43,970 nt of DNA from Pedobacter sp. N36a. Lineage in GTDB: Bacteria; Bacteroidota; Bacteroidia; Sphingobacteriales; Sphingobacteriaceae. Location: assembly GCF_014472395.1 (NCBI RefSeq), contig NZ_JACSZW010000016.1, forward strand, positions 1 through 43,970, in the 5' to 3' direction. The notes under the pieces were generated by a model. It was not told where the DNA came from, made no database searches, and saw only the letters and a list, made by a program, of their open reading frames with translations. The position numbers and the translations under genes were made by a program. Position 1 is the first letter of the stretch. Each line of letters opens with the position of its first letter. Shown here piece by piece: positions 7,702-16,373 of this stretch.

Positions 7702-8391
7702 ATGGACGTTTTTGGTGAAGCCTTAAAAGATCAATTTAGAAAACCACCTGCAGAAACCTTGTGGGTACACAATTCTTACGATGAACCGGAAGAGATGCCG
7801 GTCGACATTTATTTTAGGGATGAAGCAGAAATGCCTGAGCTTGAACTCAAAGCCATGAAACTTTGCAAAGGAAAAGTGCTGGATGTGGGTGCAGGTGTTG
7901 GCAGTCATGCTCTGGTACTTCAAAATCGTGGCTTTAATGTAACCGGTATGGACATCTCGGTTCCTGCAGTAGAGATCATGAAGGAACGTGGATTAAAACA
8001 AGCCATCGCAGGAAATATCCTCACTTATAAAGATCAAAAATACGACACCCTACTTTTTATGATGAACGGAATTGGCCTTACAGGATCTATCTCCGGATTA
8101 AAATCATTTTTGAAACAAGTTAAAAACTTATTGAATCCAGGCGGTCAGTTGATATTCGACAGCTCAGACCTCTCCTACCTTTACCAGGAAATTCCTTTCC
8201 CTAGTCATGGATACTTTGGAGAAGTTAGTTTCAGGTACGAATACAAAGGGCTTAAAGGAGATTGGTTCAAATGGGTATATGTAGACCAAAGCACATTGAT
8301 TGAGATTGCAAAGGCTAACGGCTGGGAGCCAGAAATCATTTTTGAAGATGGACAGGATCAGTATCTGGCCAGACTAAGTATCAAAGCTTAG
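7702..8391 (+). CDS. Class I SAM-dependent methyltransferase
   Basis: The 229-residue protein has a Rossmann-type SAM-binding core: motif I VLDVGAGVG at 59-67, acidic GMDIS at 82-86, and LNPGGQLIFDSSDL for the strand-4 and strand-5 region. Substrate cannot be predicted; a small molecule is more likely than a macromolecule because no RNA- or protein-binding domain is added. The N-terminus MDVFGEALKDQF looks family-like, supporting the ATG at 7702 despite the -7 box only four bases upstream. It starts 28 bases after the hydrolase gene but appears to have its own promoter. Confidence 0.8.
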   Translation: MDVFGEALKDQFRKPPAETLWVHNSYDEPEEMPVDIYFRDEAEMPELELKAMKLCKGKVLDVGAGVGSHALVLQNRGFNVTGMDISVPAVEIMKERGLKQAIAGNILTYKDQKYDTLLFMMNGIGLTGSISGLKSFLKQVKNLLNPGGQLIFDSSDLSYLYQEIPFPSHGYFGEVSFRYEYKGLKGDWFKWVYVDQSTLIEIAKANGWEPEIIFEDGQDQYLARLSIKA

Positions 8392-8405
8392 CTACCACCG
8401 ATATT

Positions 8406-8444
8406 AAAAGCGCCGCATCATGATTAACATGATGCGGCGCTTTT
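8406..8444. terminator. Bidirectional terminator, 17-bp perfect stem
   Basis: AAAAGCGCCGCATCATG and CATGATGCGGCGCTTTT form a perfect 17-bp stem with loop ATTAA. It separates the convergent methyltransferase and pepT genes and has A/T runs on both sides. Confidence 0.93.
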
Positions 8445-8469
8445 ATTTTTAGAGGCATGAAAATATCAT

Positions 8470-9723
8470 CTAGGCTTTTTCTTCCCAGATTGCTGCGATG
8501 TTAATGATGGTTTCCACTGCTTTTTCCATATCCTGAACCGAAGCCCATTCTTGTTTACCATGGAAAGCGTGTTCGCCAGCAAAGATATTAGGGCAAGGTA
8601 AACCCATAAAAGAAAGACGTGAACCATCAGTTCCTCCTCTGATGCTTTGTCTTTTTGGCGTAACACCCGCTCTTTCTATCGCTTCGATGCCATAAGCAAT
8701 CACCTGTGGGTACTCATCCAACACCTTTTTCATATTGCGGTATTGTTCTTTGATTTTCAGTTCATAGGTAGAGTTTGGAAAATCTTCAATGATGTTTCTT
8801 ACTGTTGCGTCCAGCATTTCGCCATTAGCTTCCAGTTGTTCATCATCAAAAGCACGTAAGATAAAACGTGCTTCTGCTTGTTCTACGCTTCCGCTAATGG
8901 TAACCGGATGGATAAATCCTTCTTTTCCTTCGGTAGATTCCGGAGAAAGACAGTCTGAAGGTAAGGAGCTGATCACATCTGATAAGATTTTGATCGCACT
9001 TTCCATTTTATCTTTAGCAAATCCTGGGTGGGTACTTACACCTTTAATGGTGAGTACTGCGCCATCGGCAGAGAAAGTTTCATCTTCGATAGAGCCTAAA
9101 GTCTCTCCATCTACGGTGTAAGCAAAATCAGCACCTAATTTTTTCAGGTCCGCTTTATCCACTCCTCTACCGATTTCTTCATCCGGAGTAAATAAAATTT
9201 TTATTGTCCCGTGTTTGTAGGTTGGATTTTGCATTAAGAAAGTTGCTGCTTCCATAATTTCTGCCAAGCCAGCTTTATTATCTGCACCCAGCAACGTTGT
9301 TCCGCTGGCGGTAAAGATGTCATTACCGATCTGGTGTTTTAAATCCGGGTGTTCCGACATTTTCAACACGATGCTATTGTCGTCAGGAAGTACCAAGTCT
9401 TCTCCCTGGTAGTTGGCATGAATAATTGGTTTCACATTTGTGCCGCTGCAGTCTGGAGAAGTGTCCATGTGTGAGCAGAAACAAATTACAGGCACCTTTT
9501 TTTCTGTATTTGAGGGAATGGTTGCATATACATACCCGAAATCATCAAGATGAGCATCAGTGATTCCCAACTCTAATAATTCCTCCACAAGAACCTTCCC
9601 TAAGTTCTTTTGCTTCTCTGTAGAAGGCACGGTGGTTGACATTGGGTTTGACTGCGTATCAATCTGCACGTATTTAGCAAATCGGTTTTGAAGGGAATTG
9701 TTTTTATTTTGATAATTTAGCAT
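8470..9723 (-). CDS. pepT: Peptidase T (tripeptide aminopeptidase, M20B)
   Basis: The 417-residue protein fits PepT (about 410). Metal-binding and catalytic motifs are in order: SHMDTSPD, LLGADNKAGLAE, FTPDEEIGRGVDK, DGETLGSIEDE and near the end GEHAFHGKQEWA. It removes N-terminal residues from tripeptides using two zinc ions in the cytoplasm. The frame is open to 9768, but a minus-strand -7 box at 9738-9745 sits inside that extension, so the ATG at 9723 is preferred. It is divergent from the beta-barrel gene with only 28 bases between start codons. Confidence 0.93.
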   Translation of the reverse strand: MLNYQNKNNSLQNRFAKYVQIDTQSNPMSTTVPSTEKQKNLGKVLVEELLELGITDAHLDDFGYVYATIPSNTEKKVPVICFCSHMDTSPDCSGTNVKPIIHANYQGEDLVLPDDNSIVLKMSEHPDLKHQIGNDIFTASGTTLLGADNKAGLAEIMEAATFLMQNPTYKHGTIKILFTPDEEIGRGVDKADLKKLGADFAYTVDGETLGSIEDETFSADGAVLTIKGVSTHPGFAKDKMESAIKILSDVISSLPSDCLSPESTEGKEGFIHPVTISGSVEQAEARFILRAFDDEQLEANGEMLDATVRNIIEDFPNSTYELKIKEQYRNMKKVLDEYPQVIAYGIEAIERAGVTPKRQSIRGGTDGSRLSFMGLPCPNIFAGEHAFHGKQEWASVQDMEKAVETIINIAAIWEEKA

Positions 9724-9737
9724 AGTCTTAAAAAAAA

Positions 9738-9745
9738 CAAAGCTA
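9738..9745 (-). promoter_or_regulatory. -7 box of pepT
   Basis: TAGCTTTG on the minus strand ends 14 bases before the pepT ATG at 9723, predicting a leader of about 10 bases. No -33 TTTG at 19-base spacing is present. The box lies immediately in front of the divergent gene starting at 9752. Confidence 0.5.
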
Positions 9746-9751
9746 AATAAT

Positions 9752-10453
9752 TTGAAAGCAATTATCACTGGATGCCTGATACTTCTATTTTTTATTCCTG
9801 CTAAAGCTCAGACTAATTTCTATAAAATCAGTGCCGGTGGCGGTTTTGGCGTTACTCAATCTTTTACGGACTTAAAAAAACATGCCTTTGGTCTGGCAGG
9901 GTATGGAGTAATAGATTATTATTTCAGTCCATTTATCAGTGCTGGCCTGGAAGGGCAAGTTGGGCAGATCAATGGTGGAGATGTTAAAACAGATGCCGCC
10001 GGCCGCCAGTTTATCAATTCCTACAAAGCTTTTAACCTCAATACCAAATTCGGATTGGGCACATTGATTGACTTCCGTCAGGGTGGTTTTACGAATACAA
10101 TTAAGGGACTTTACCTGGGCGCCGGAATTGGGGCAGTGATGAACTCTGTTAACAATGTACGTAACAGCAGTGCCGAACAAGAAAACCCATACCCCGGAAC
10201 AGACAAATCTACAGACCTGGTGGTTCCCATCAATCTGGGCATTAACTTTTATTTCCCTGACCGATCTGGCTACTGCCGTTATATTTTAAATTTCAATTAC
10301 CAGAGCAGCCTGACGCTGGGAGAGGGTTTAGACGGATACGACAATTCTTCTGTTAATTTTAAAACAGGGAATGCCGATATTTATACCTACTTCTCTCTAG
10401 GGATGAGGTATCAGTTTGGCAGTATCGGCCTTGCCAATAAAACATTATTTTAA
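9752..10453 (+). CDS. Outer membrane beta-barrel protein
   Basis: The 233-residue product has a signal peptide (KAIITGCLILLFFIPAKA, cleavage before QTNFYK) followed by alternating strands rich in Gly and aromatic residues (SAGGGFGVTQSF, AGLEGQVGQINGG, GLYLGAGIGAV), ending in a strand-like FSLGMRYQFG. This is the pattern of a small outer membrane porin-like barrel. The only start that keeps the whole signal peptide is TTG at 9752; no in-frame ATG precedes it. Function beyond location is unknown. Confidence 0.72.
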   Translation: MKAIITGCLILLFFIPAKAQTNFYKISAGGGFGVTQSFTDLKKHAFGLAGYGVIDYYFSPFISAGLEGQVGQINGGDVKTDAAGRQFINSYKAFNLNTKFGLGTLIDFRQGGFTNTIKGLYLGAGIGAVMNSVNNVRNSSAEQENPYPGTDKSTDLVVPINLGINFYFPDRSGYCRYILNFNYQSSLTLGEGLDGYDNSSVNFKTGNADIYTYFSLGMRYQFGSIGLANKTLF

Positions 10454-10495
10454 TAATCTATAAAAATTCCGTTTCTTACGGAAAAACACCTAATC

Positions 10496-11104
10496 ATGGA
10501 CTACCTTACCCAGACCCCCGTTGCCTCGATTATCTTTCTTTTTACAATCGTTACCAGTATTTATGCCTTTAATGATCATGGGTTATTTGGTAAATTTATG
10601 TTACACCCTTATAGTGTATCCAGAAAACATAAGTTATTTACGTTAATTACCAGTGGCCTTATCCATGCGGATTGGATGCACCTGATCTTTAACATGATGA
10701 CCTTTTACTTCTTTGCCTTCAGATTGGAAGCCATGATTGGTTCCTGGCAGTTTGGGTTATTATACGTTTTAGCCTTGATTTTGAGTGATATCCCATCGGT
10801 GATCAAACACAAAGACGACATGTGGTACAACAGCCTTGGAGCTTCGGGTGCGATTAGCGCGGTATTATTCAGCTTTATCTTATTTGATCCAATGTCTAAG
10901 ATGATCATCTTTCCACTGCCGATCCCAATCTGGGCCTGGTTATTTGGATTGCTATATTTAGCGTATTGCTGGCAGATGGCAAAAAGGGCGCAGGATAATA
11001 TCAATCATGACGCCCATTTCTTCGGTGCATTAACAGGATTGATCTTCACCGTAATTTTCGTTCCGGGGATCATTCCTCATTTTATTAGCCGCCTTATTGG
11101 GTAG
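10496..11104 (+). CDS. Rhomboid-family intramembrane serine protease
   Basis: The 202-residue protein has six or so membrane helices and the rhomboid active site: H62 and N66 in HLIFNMM, catalytic serine S117 in GASGAIS, and catalytic histidine H174 in AHFFGALTG. Such proteases cut transmembrane substrates within the inner membrane. Length is typical for a minimal bacterial rhomboid without extra domains. Substrates are unknown. Its 3' end overlaps the convergent downstream gene by 11 bases, so no terminator separates them. Confidence 0.9.
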   Translation: MDYLTQTPVASIIFLFTIVTSIYAFNDHGLFGKFMLHPYSVSRKHKLFTLITSGLIHADWMHLIFNMMTFYFFAFRLEAMIGSWQFGLLYVLALILSDIPSVIKHKDDMWYNSLGASGAISAVLFSFILFDPMSKMIIFPLPIPIWAWLFGLLYLAYCWQMAKRAQDNINHDAHFFGALTGLIFTVIFVPGIIPHFISRLIG

Positions 11105-12062
11105 CAGGCAAACAAGCCGGTTCAAAGTAACTGATCGGATTTGTTGGGTCTTTAATAATCTCAAACAACGTATGTCCCCAAGGTTTCCAGAAATCCTGTA
11201 ATACCTGGGCATACGTTTTATGTTGCCAATGGTCGAAAAGAGCTTTATTCATCGTCCCTCTCAATGGCATGGCATCAATATAAACCATTCCTTCTACCGT
11301 CATTACGGTATATTCAGGCAACCTGTTAAATAGGTAGGCAGAGTAATAAAAACGCGCACAAAGTTCTTCAAACTGCTGTGCAGAAAGTGGCTTGGTGCCG
11401 ATTTGCTCCAGAAGTTCTCTATGAAAAATCTTATTTGTTCCGTTATCCTGCAAACAGGCGATAATTCCAAAATCTTTCAGTTTCAAGGAAAAAGTCAGAG
11501 TATTGATCTCATCTCTAAAGCTGAAACTCGTGTCTTGCTCTTCTAGAGGCACAACAACAATAGACCATGGGGTAAAATCTTCATAAACCACATCTCTGTA
11601 AATGCTTTGAATCATGGTATTCAGGTTTCCGAATTTATGCATCAACCCTTGCGACATATTTACACCATCGGCAGAAATCTGCTGTAAGCGTACTGCAGCA
11701 TTCATTTCAATATAAATCAGGCTGTACATAAATTTACCAATCCATTTGAACAGGCCTTCTTCCGATAATGCAGAAACCGCAGCGTAACCTTCAGAGAAAG
11801 CCGCAGCAATCTTATTTTCCAATGGCTGGATAAAATTCGCTGATACTTCCGTACTGCAAGGCACTTTTAAAGTATTGTAAGCACGAACACTCTCATCCAA
11901 CAACTTAATTTGTTCTTCCCCGGAAAAGTTGGCGACTTTCAACAGCCAATCTGGTAATACGTTGATTTCCTCCACTGGAGCATCGAAAGTTTCTCCACTC
12001 AGGAAGCAGTTTTTATATTTAAAATCGAAGTTTTTAAACGGCTGATATATTGTGCTATTCAT
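11094..12062 (-). CDS. Conserved hypothetical protein
   Basis: I do not recognise this 322-residue protein. It is soluble, acidic and without a signal peptide or clear transmembrane helix. Only two cysteines, in KNCFLSGE near residue 19 and VPCSTEV, stand out; the former resembles a single zinc-knuckle half and is not enough to call a domain. The frame is open to 12143, but that extension overlaps the start of the divergent epimerase gene, so the ATG at 12062 is preferred. The end overlaps the rhomboid gene by 11 bases, tail to tail. Confidence 0.65.
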   Translation of the reverse strand: MNSTIYQPFKNFDFKYKNCFLSGETFDAPVEEINVLPDWLLKVANFSGEEQIKLLDESVRAYNTLKVPCSTEVSANFIQPLENKIAAAFSEGYAAVSALSEEGLFKWIGKFMYSLIYIEMNAAVRLQQISADGVNMSQGLMHKFGNLNTMIQSIYRDVVYEDFTPWSIVVVPLEEQDTSFSFRDEINTLTFSLKLKDFGIIACLQDNGTNKIFHRELLEQIGTKPLSAQQFEELCARFYYSAYLFNRLPEYTVMTVEGMVYIDAMPLRGTMNKALFDHWQHKTYAQVLQDFWKPWGHTLFEIIKDPTNPISYFEPACLPATQ

Positions 12063-12116
12063 ACTGGGTACAATATTAAGTATATTATTTTTACATTCGC
12101 TGCAGCGCTGATTTTT

Positions 12117-12124
12117 TAACTTTG
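12117..12124 (+). promoter_or_regulatory. -7 box of the dipeptide epimerase gene
   Basis: TAACTTTG lies 21 bases before the ATG at 12146, giving a leader of roughly 17 bases. No -33 TTTG at the standard spacing is seen. The placement argues against the longer TTG-initiated frame that starts at 12122, inside this box. Confidence 0.5.
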
Positions 12125-12145
12125 ATATTACTAAATACCCCATTT

Positions 12146-13192
12146 ATGTCCATGCAAGTCGCCTATACATCATACAATCTGGAACTAAAACACCCTTTTA
12201 CCATTGCTAAGTTTTCTAGGACCAGCACTCCGCTGATGCTACTGAAATTGGGCTATGAAAATGAAACAGGATATGGGGAGGCTTCTATGGTTCCTTACCT
12301 GGGGGAAAATCTGGAAACAGCTGCCATATTCTTAAAAAAGGTAGATTGGAATCAATTTACATTTCCTTTCAATTTTGAAGAGATCATCGCTTATCTGGAT
12401 TTCCTAGATACCGGAAATACGGCTATAAAAGCAGCCATAGACATTGCCTTGAATGATTTAAATGGAAAGCTTCTGCAGAAAGCCTGTTATGAAATTTATG
12501 GGGCAGATCCTTCCAAAATGCCGCTTGCGTCTTATACCGTTGGTATCGACCAACCAGAGGTGATTAGAGAAAAAGTATTAGATGCTAAAAGTTTTAGTAT
12601 CCTAAAAGTAAAGTTGGGCAGAGACAACGATAAAGAGCTGATTCAAACCATCCGCAGCATGACCGATGTGCCTTTGTATATCGATGCGAACCAAGGCTGG
12701 AACAATAAGACACAAGCTATTGACATGATTTACTGGCTGCATGATCAAGGTGCAGTACTGATTGAACAGCCGATGGACAAATCAGACCTGGATGGCAATG
12801 CCTGGTTAACTGGACGGAGTCCGATTCCAATTCTGGCGGATGAAGCCGTACAGCGACTGAGCGATATCGATGGATTAAAAGGGGCTTACCATGGCATCAA
12901 TATCAAACTCATGAAAAGTGCAGGCATGTATGAAGCCTCGCTAATGATTAAAAAAGCACGTTCTTTTGGGATGAAGGTATTAATTGGCTGTATGAGCGAA
13001 ACCTCTTGTGCTACTCAGGCCGGGATAGCGCTTGCCCCACTCTGTAACTGGGCTGATTTGGATGGTCCCTGGCTAACCAGGAACAATCCTTTTGATGCCC
13101 CGCAAATCATTGCGGGGAGATATCAGTTGAAAAACTTGCCTGGATTAGGCTTAGAAGGGATTAACCCTTCAATTCTGCTTCCTTTTTCTTAA
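12146..13192 (+). CDS. Dipeptide epimerase (enolase superfamily, L-Ala-D/L-Glu epimerase type)
   Basis: The 348-residue protein belongs to the muconate-lactonising-enzyme subgroup of the enolase superfamily. The two-base machinery is visible: KVKLG with K154 and K156, metal ligands D180 (YIDANQGW), E207 (LIEQPMD) and D232 (ILADEAV), and the opposite lysine K254 (NIKLMKSAG). CMSET and LDGPW are typical of L-Ala-D/L-Glu epimerases that recycle murein peptides. Whether the substrate is Ala-Glu or another dipeptide is not certain. The 3' end overlaps the convergent small membrane-protein gene by 32 bases. Confidence 0.87.
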   Translation: MSMQVAYTSYNLELKHPFTIAKFSRTSTPLMLLKLGYENETGYGEASMVPYLGENLETAAIFLKKVDWNQFTFPFNFEEIIAYLDFLDTGNTAIKAAIDIALNDLNGKLLQKACYEIYGADPSKMPLASYTVGIDQPEVIREKVLDAKSFSILKVKLGRDNDKELIQTIRSMTDVPLYIDANQGWNNKTQAIDMIYWLHDQGAVLIEQPMDKSDLDGNAWLTGRSPIPILADEAVQRLSDIDGLKGAYHGINIKLMKSAGMYEASLMIKKARSFGMKVLIGCMSETSCATQAGIALAPLCNWADLDGPWLTRNNPFDAPQIIAGRYQLKNLPGLGLEGINPSILLPFS

Positions 13193-13367
13193 GTGTGGCA
13201 CGCATCTCTTTTACCAGCTGCAACTTTACATATAAGAAGAAGATACCAGTAGCCGCAAAAAGGGCCATAGCCAGGTATTGCTTATTGTTGAAACCCCATG
13301 TTCCACCAAAGATGGAAATGATCAGTCCTATGTTATAAAAAACGTTTAATGCGATTTTCTTTCCCAT
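13161..13367 (-). CDS. Small two-helix membrane protein
   Basis: This 68-residue protein has two hydrophobic segments (about 8-24 and 31-48) and a Lys/Glu-rich tail (EMRATLKKKEAELKG). It starts two bases after the rhodanese stop, so the two are translated from one mRNA. Its end overlaps the epimerase gene tail to tail by 32 bases. I recall similar small proteins in Sphingobacteriaceae but cannot name a function. Confidence 0.65.
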   Translation of the reverse strand: MGKKIALNVFYNIGLIISIFGGTWGFNNKQYLAMALFAATGIFFLYVKLQLVKEMRATLKKKEAELKG

Positions 13368-13369
13368 GA

Positions 13370-13690
13370 TTAGTAAACAGGCATATTAGGATCGAAAGCC
13401 TCTTTCCAGGCAACGATACCACCTTTAAGGTTATATAAATTGGTTAATCCAAGCATTTGCTCTAACTGCATTACTGCCGCTGCGCTTCTTTTACCACTTC
13501 TGCATTGAATAATTACTGGTTTATCCTGAGCAATCTGATCTGCTTCAATTAGTATACCACCTAAAGGGATGTTCAAACCATCAAGATTCGAAGTTTCATA
13601 TTCGAAAGTTTCCCTTACATCAATCAGCTGGAAGTCTTCTTTATTGTCGATCTTTTCTTTTAGTTCCTGAACGGTTATTTCCTTTATCAT
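13370..13690 (-). CDS. Single-domain rhodanese (sulfurtransferase)
   Basis: The 106-residue protein is one rhodanese domain: LIDVRETFEYE near residue 22, and the active-site loop QCRSGKRSA with cysteine C63, which carries the persulfide. It is typical of cytoplasmic sulfur-relay or cyanide-detoxifying rhodaneses of the GlpE/PspE type without a signal peptide. The frame extends to 13708, but that start would lie in the -7 box (13706-13713), so the ATG at 13690 is chosen. It is co-transcribed with the two-helix protein. Confidence 0.88.
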   Translation of the reverse strand: MIKEITVQELKEKIDNKEDFQLIDVRETFEYETSNLDGLNIPLGGILIEADQIAQDKPVIIQCRSGKRSAAAVMQLEQMLGLTNLYNLKGGIVAWKEAFDPNMPVY

Positions 13691-13705
13691 ATTTTTAGCT
13701 TTTTT

Positions 13706-13713
13706 CAAAGATA
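13706..13713 (-). promoter_or_regulatory. -7 box of the rhodanese operon
   Basis: TATCTTTG on the minus strand ends 15 bases before the ATG at 13690. It fixes the likely start codon and predicts a short leader. No matching -33 box is evident. Confidence 0.55.
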
Positions 13714-13838
13714 AGCAATGCCGAAAATATTAAGGTTAAAAAAACCACAAAATCACATTCAGATGAAGATAATGGGATCATTTCGAGCAAATTACTGTAA
13801 CAACTAGGTGAACTGCGCGTTTAATACTCAGTCTTTAG

Positions 13839-13846
13839 TAACTTTG
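13839..13846 (+). promoter_or_regulatory. -7 box of the DUF4407 gene
   Basis: TAACTTTG ends 11 bases before the ATG at 13858, predicting a leader of about 7 bases. No clear -33 TTTG lies 19 bases upstream. Confidence 0.5.
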
Positions 13847-13857
13847 AATTTTACATC

Positions 13858-14955
13858 ATGAATTCTATATCTCGTTTCTTCTGGTTTTGTTCCGGAGCGC
13901 ACATTTCCACACTTGAGAAACATCCTACCGAACATAATAAATACCTGGGAATAGGCGCTACCATTTTCTTCACAGGTCTATTTGCCGCACTATCTGGGGG
14001 CTATGCCATGTATTTCGTTTTTAAAGGAGATACCGCAGCCGTACTTTTTGCCCTGTTTTTTGGCTTAATCTGGGGATTGGCCATTTTTAATATGGACCGC
14101 TATATTGTGGCCAGTATCAACAAAAGTGCCAGCACAAATCAACAGATTTTACAGGCCACACCAAGGATCTTACTCGCCATTATGATTGGACTGGTGATCT
14201 CCCGTCCATTGGAATTGAAAATATTTGATAAAGAGATCAAGGAAAGACTAAAAGTCAGCTACCTGAACAACCAGCGCTCCAAGATTGACACCTTAAATGC
14301 CTCATTCGGGAATAAGTATAAAATTGAACTCGGAAAGTTGAATGAGGTGAAAGCAGAGCGTGATTCATTAGCGAGTGCAATCAAGGCGGAGAGGCAGAAA
14401 TTAAACTTTGAAATCTTTGGTAACAAGACTTTGGAAACTTCCGGTGTGATGGGCTATGGCCCTTATGCGAAAAGGAAAGAAGCAGAGTTAAAACAGCGAG
14501 AGCAGAATTTGGATACATTAACAGCGGATGTCAGGGCACTGGAAAAATTTGTGGACGGAAGAAAACAATTTGATGGGTTAATGACGGAGAAACTTTATAC
14601 CAGTAAACAATTAGACAGCTTGAGTAATATTGCGGGCTTTGCCGATAGAAACTGGGCATTAGGCCAGCTGAGTTTTAATACCGATGGTACAAGAGATGTG
14701 AATACCTCTCTTGCGGTTACTTTTATTGGCCTGCTGTTTATTTTCTTTGAGTGTTTACCGGTATTTGTGAAGTTGATGAGTGGACGTGGGCCTTATGACC
14801 ATTCTGTACAGAACCTGGAAGAGACACAGATTTATGCTTCCGACAAAGGCAAGGAGTATGAGATTGCCGTGATTGATGGAGTTCAGGAGACGCGCATTGA
14901 AACCGAAATCGAACGGAGAAAAAGGCAATTGACACATCCTCCTACGGAAGAATAA
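13858..14955 (+). CDS. DUF4407 membrane protein
   Basis: The 365-residue protein has a cluster of three transmembrane segments in the first ~120 residues (with FNMDRYIVASINK, a motif I associate with DUF4407), a long charged helical region from about 125 to 270 (Lys/Glu-rich, likely coiled coil), and a last membrane segment (SLAVTFIGLLFIFFECLPVFVKLM). This hairpin-like layout, with a coiled coil held between membrane helices, is typical of the family, whose function is unknown. It appears monocistronic. Confidence 0.82.
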   Translation: MNSISRFFWFCSGAHISTLEKHPTEHNKYLGIGATIFFTGLFAALSGGYAMYFVFKGDTAAVLFALFFGLIWGLAIFNMDRYIVASINKSASTNQQILQATPRILLAIMIGLVISRPLELKIFDKEIKERLKVSYLNNQRSKIDTLNASFGNKYKIELGKLNEVKAERDSLASAIKAERQKLNFEIFGNKTLETSGVMGYGPYAKRKEAELKQREQNLDTLTADVRALEKFVDGRKQFDGLMTEKLYTSKQLDSLSNIAGFADRNWALGQLSFNTDGTRDVNTSLAVTFIGLLFIFFECLPVFVKLMSGRGPYDHSVQNLEETQIYASDKGKEYEIAVIDGVQETRIETEIERRKRQLTHPPTEE

Positions 14956-15055
14956 TTTTTCGTAACATTTTTCTTTATAAATCAACTAATCATAAGGTGC
15001 TGCCTTAAAGTATTAATGTTGAAGAATTGAACCATAAAAAAACAATTATATTCTG

Positions 15056-16357
15056 ATGAAAAAAACCATTTACACCTTATTTATAGTGTTCCTGGCACAG
15101 CAATCCTTTGCGCAGGACATTGATAAGATCATTACCAGACCTTATGTAGAGCGATTGATCAAGACACTCAGCAGTGATGAAATGGAAGGCCGTGCAACCT
15201 TCTCTCCAGGAATTGAGAAAGCCGCAGATTTTATCTCTGCTGAATTTAAAAGTATTGGCTTGAAACCTTTGGAAGGAAATAGCTTCCGACAATCATTTAC
15301 GAAGAAAAAATTAAAACCGGTCAGCACCAAAGTGAGTATCGATGGTAAAGAGATTCCCGCTACGGATGTTCTGGTTTACGGAAACACCTCTGAAAACCAA
15401 TCTTTTGACCAATCGAATAGTGATGGCTGGGTTAAAATGGATCCTGAAAAACCATTCATGGCCCAATTGAGATCATTGACCAAGGAGAAGAAAAAACAAG
15501 TAGTATTGGTAGATGCCAAGTTTACAGAGGCTTTTAAAAGAATCCATGATTACTTAGCTCAGGGAGCAGATGTGGACGAGAAGCATGTCAATGACGCCGC
15601 TTATGTATTTGTATTGGGTGTAGATAACGTGGTTAAGGACTTTAAAGTTGATTTAAAGAATAAACTGGAAGTACTTCCTTTGTTCAATGTGGCAGGAATG
15701 ATCCCAGGAAAATCAAAAGCAAAAGAACTGGTGGTTTTCTCTGGTCATTATGACCATTTAGGCATCATAAAATCGGAAGGTACAGACAGCATTGCCAATG
15801 GTGCAGATGATGATGCTTCTGGTACTACTGCTATGATCGCCCTTGCGAAATACTACAAAAAACTGAACAACAACGCGCGTACATTGATTTTTGTAGCCTT
15901 TACTGCTGAAGAAATCGGTGGATATGGTGCGAGACATTTCTCAGAAAAACTAAATCCTGACGAGGTGGTGGCGATGTTCAACATTGAAATGATTGGTAAA
16001 GACAGCAAGTTTGGTAAGAATACTGCGTTTATCACGGGGTTCGACAAATCAGACTTTGGAAAGATCTTACAGAAAAACCTGGAAGGGACAGAATTTACGT
16101 TCCATCCGGATCCATATCCACAGCAAAACCTGTTTTACAGAAGTGACAATGCTACTTTAGCCGCATTAGGCGTTCCTGCTCATACGATTAGTACAGACCA
16201 GATCGACAGCGATAAATTTTACCATACCGTAAAAGATGAGTTTGAAACACTAGACGTAGATAACATTCTATCGACGATAAAAGGTATTGCAAAAAGTGCC
16301 ATCACGATCGTACAAGGTACAGACACCCCAACCAGAATCCCGAAATTAAGTAATTAA
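15056..16357 (+). CDS. Exported M28-family zinc aminopeptidase
   Basis: The 433-residue protein has a signal peptide (cleavage after SFAQ or just before, residues 19-20). The M28 two-zinc site is complete: H231 in SGHYDHLG, D251/D252 in NGADDDASG, the E285/E286 pair in AFTAEEIGG, E311 in FNIEMIGKD and the late histidine in FYHTVKDEFETLD. It should release N-terminal residues from peptides in the periplasm or at the outer membrane. It lies 16 bases before the tricorn-type protease gene, so both are probably one peptide-degrading operon. Confidence 0.9.
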   Translation: MKKTIYTLFIVFLAQQSFAQDIDKIITRPYVERLIKTLSSDEMEGRATFSPGIEKAADFISAEFKSIGLKPLEGNSFRQSFTKKKLKPVSTKVSIDGKEIPATDVLVYGNTSENQSFDQSNSDGWVKMDPEKPFMAQLRSLTKEKKKQVVLVDAKFTEAFKRIHDYLAQGADVDEKHVNDAAYVFVLGVDNVVKDFKVDLKNKLEVLPLFNVAGMIPGKSKAKELVVFSGHYDHLGIIKSEGTDSIANGADDDASGTTAMIALAKYYKKLNNNARTLIFVAFTAEEIGGYGARHFSEKLNPDEVVAMFNIEMIGKDSKFGKNTAFITGFDKSDFGKILQKNLEGTEFTFHPDPYPQQNLFYRSDNATLAALGVPAHTISTDQIDSDKFYHTVKDEFETLDVDNILSTIKGIAKSAITIVQGTDTPTRIPKLSN

Positions 16358-16373
16358 CTATAGTACTGTTTTT

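Noticed and set aside
13161..13192. Shortening the small membrane protein to avoid the overlap with the epimerase
   Set aside because: Both reading frames look genuine to their ends; tail-to-tail overlaps occur elsewhere in the window.
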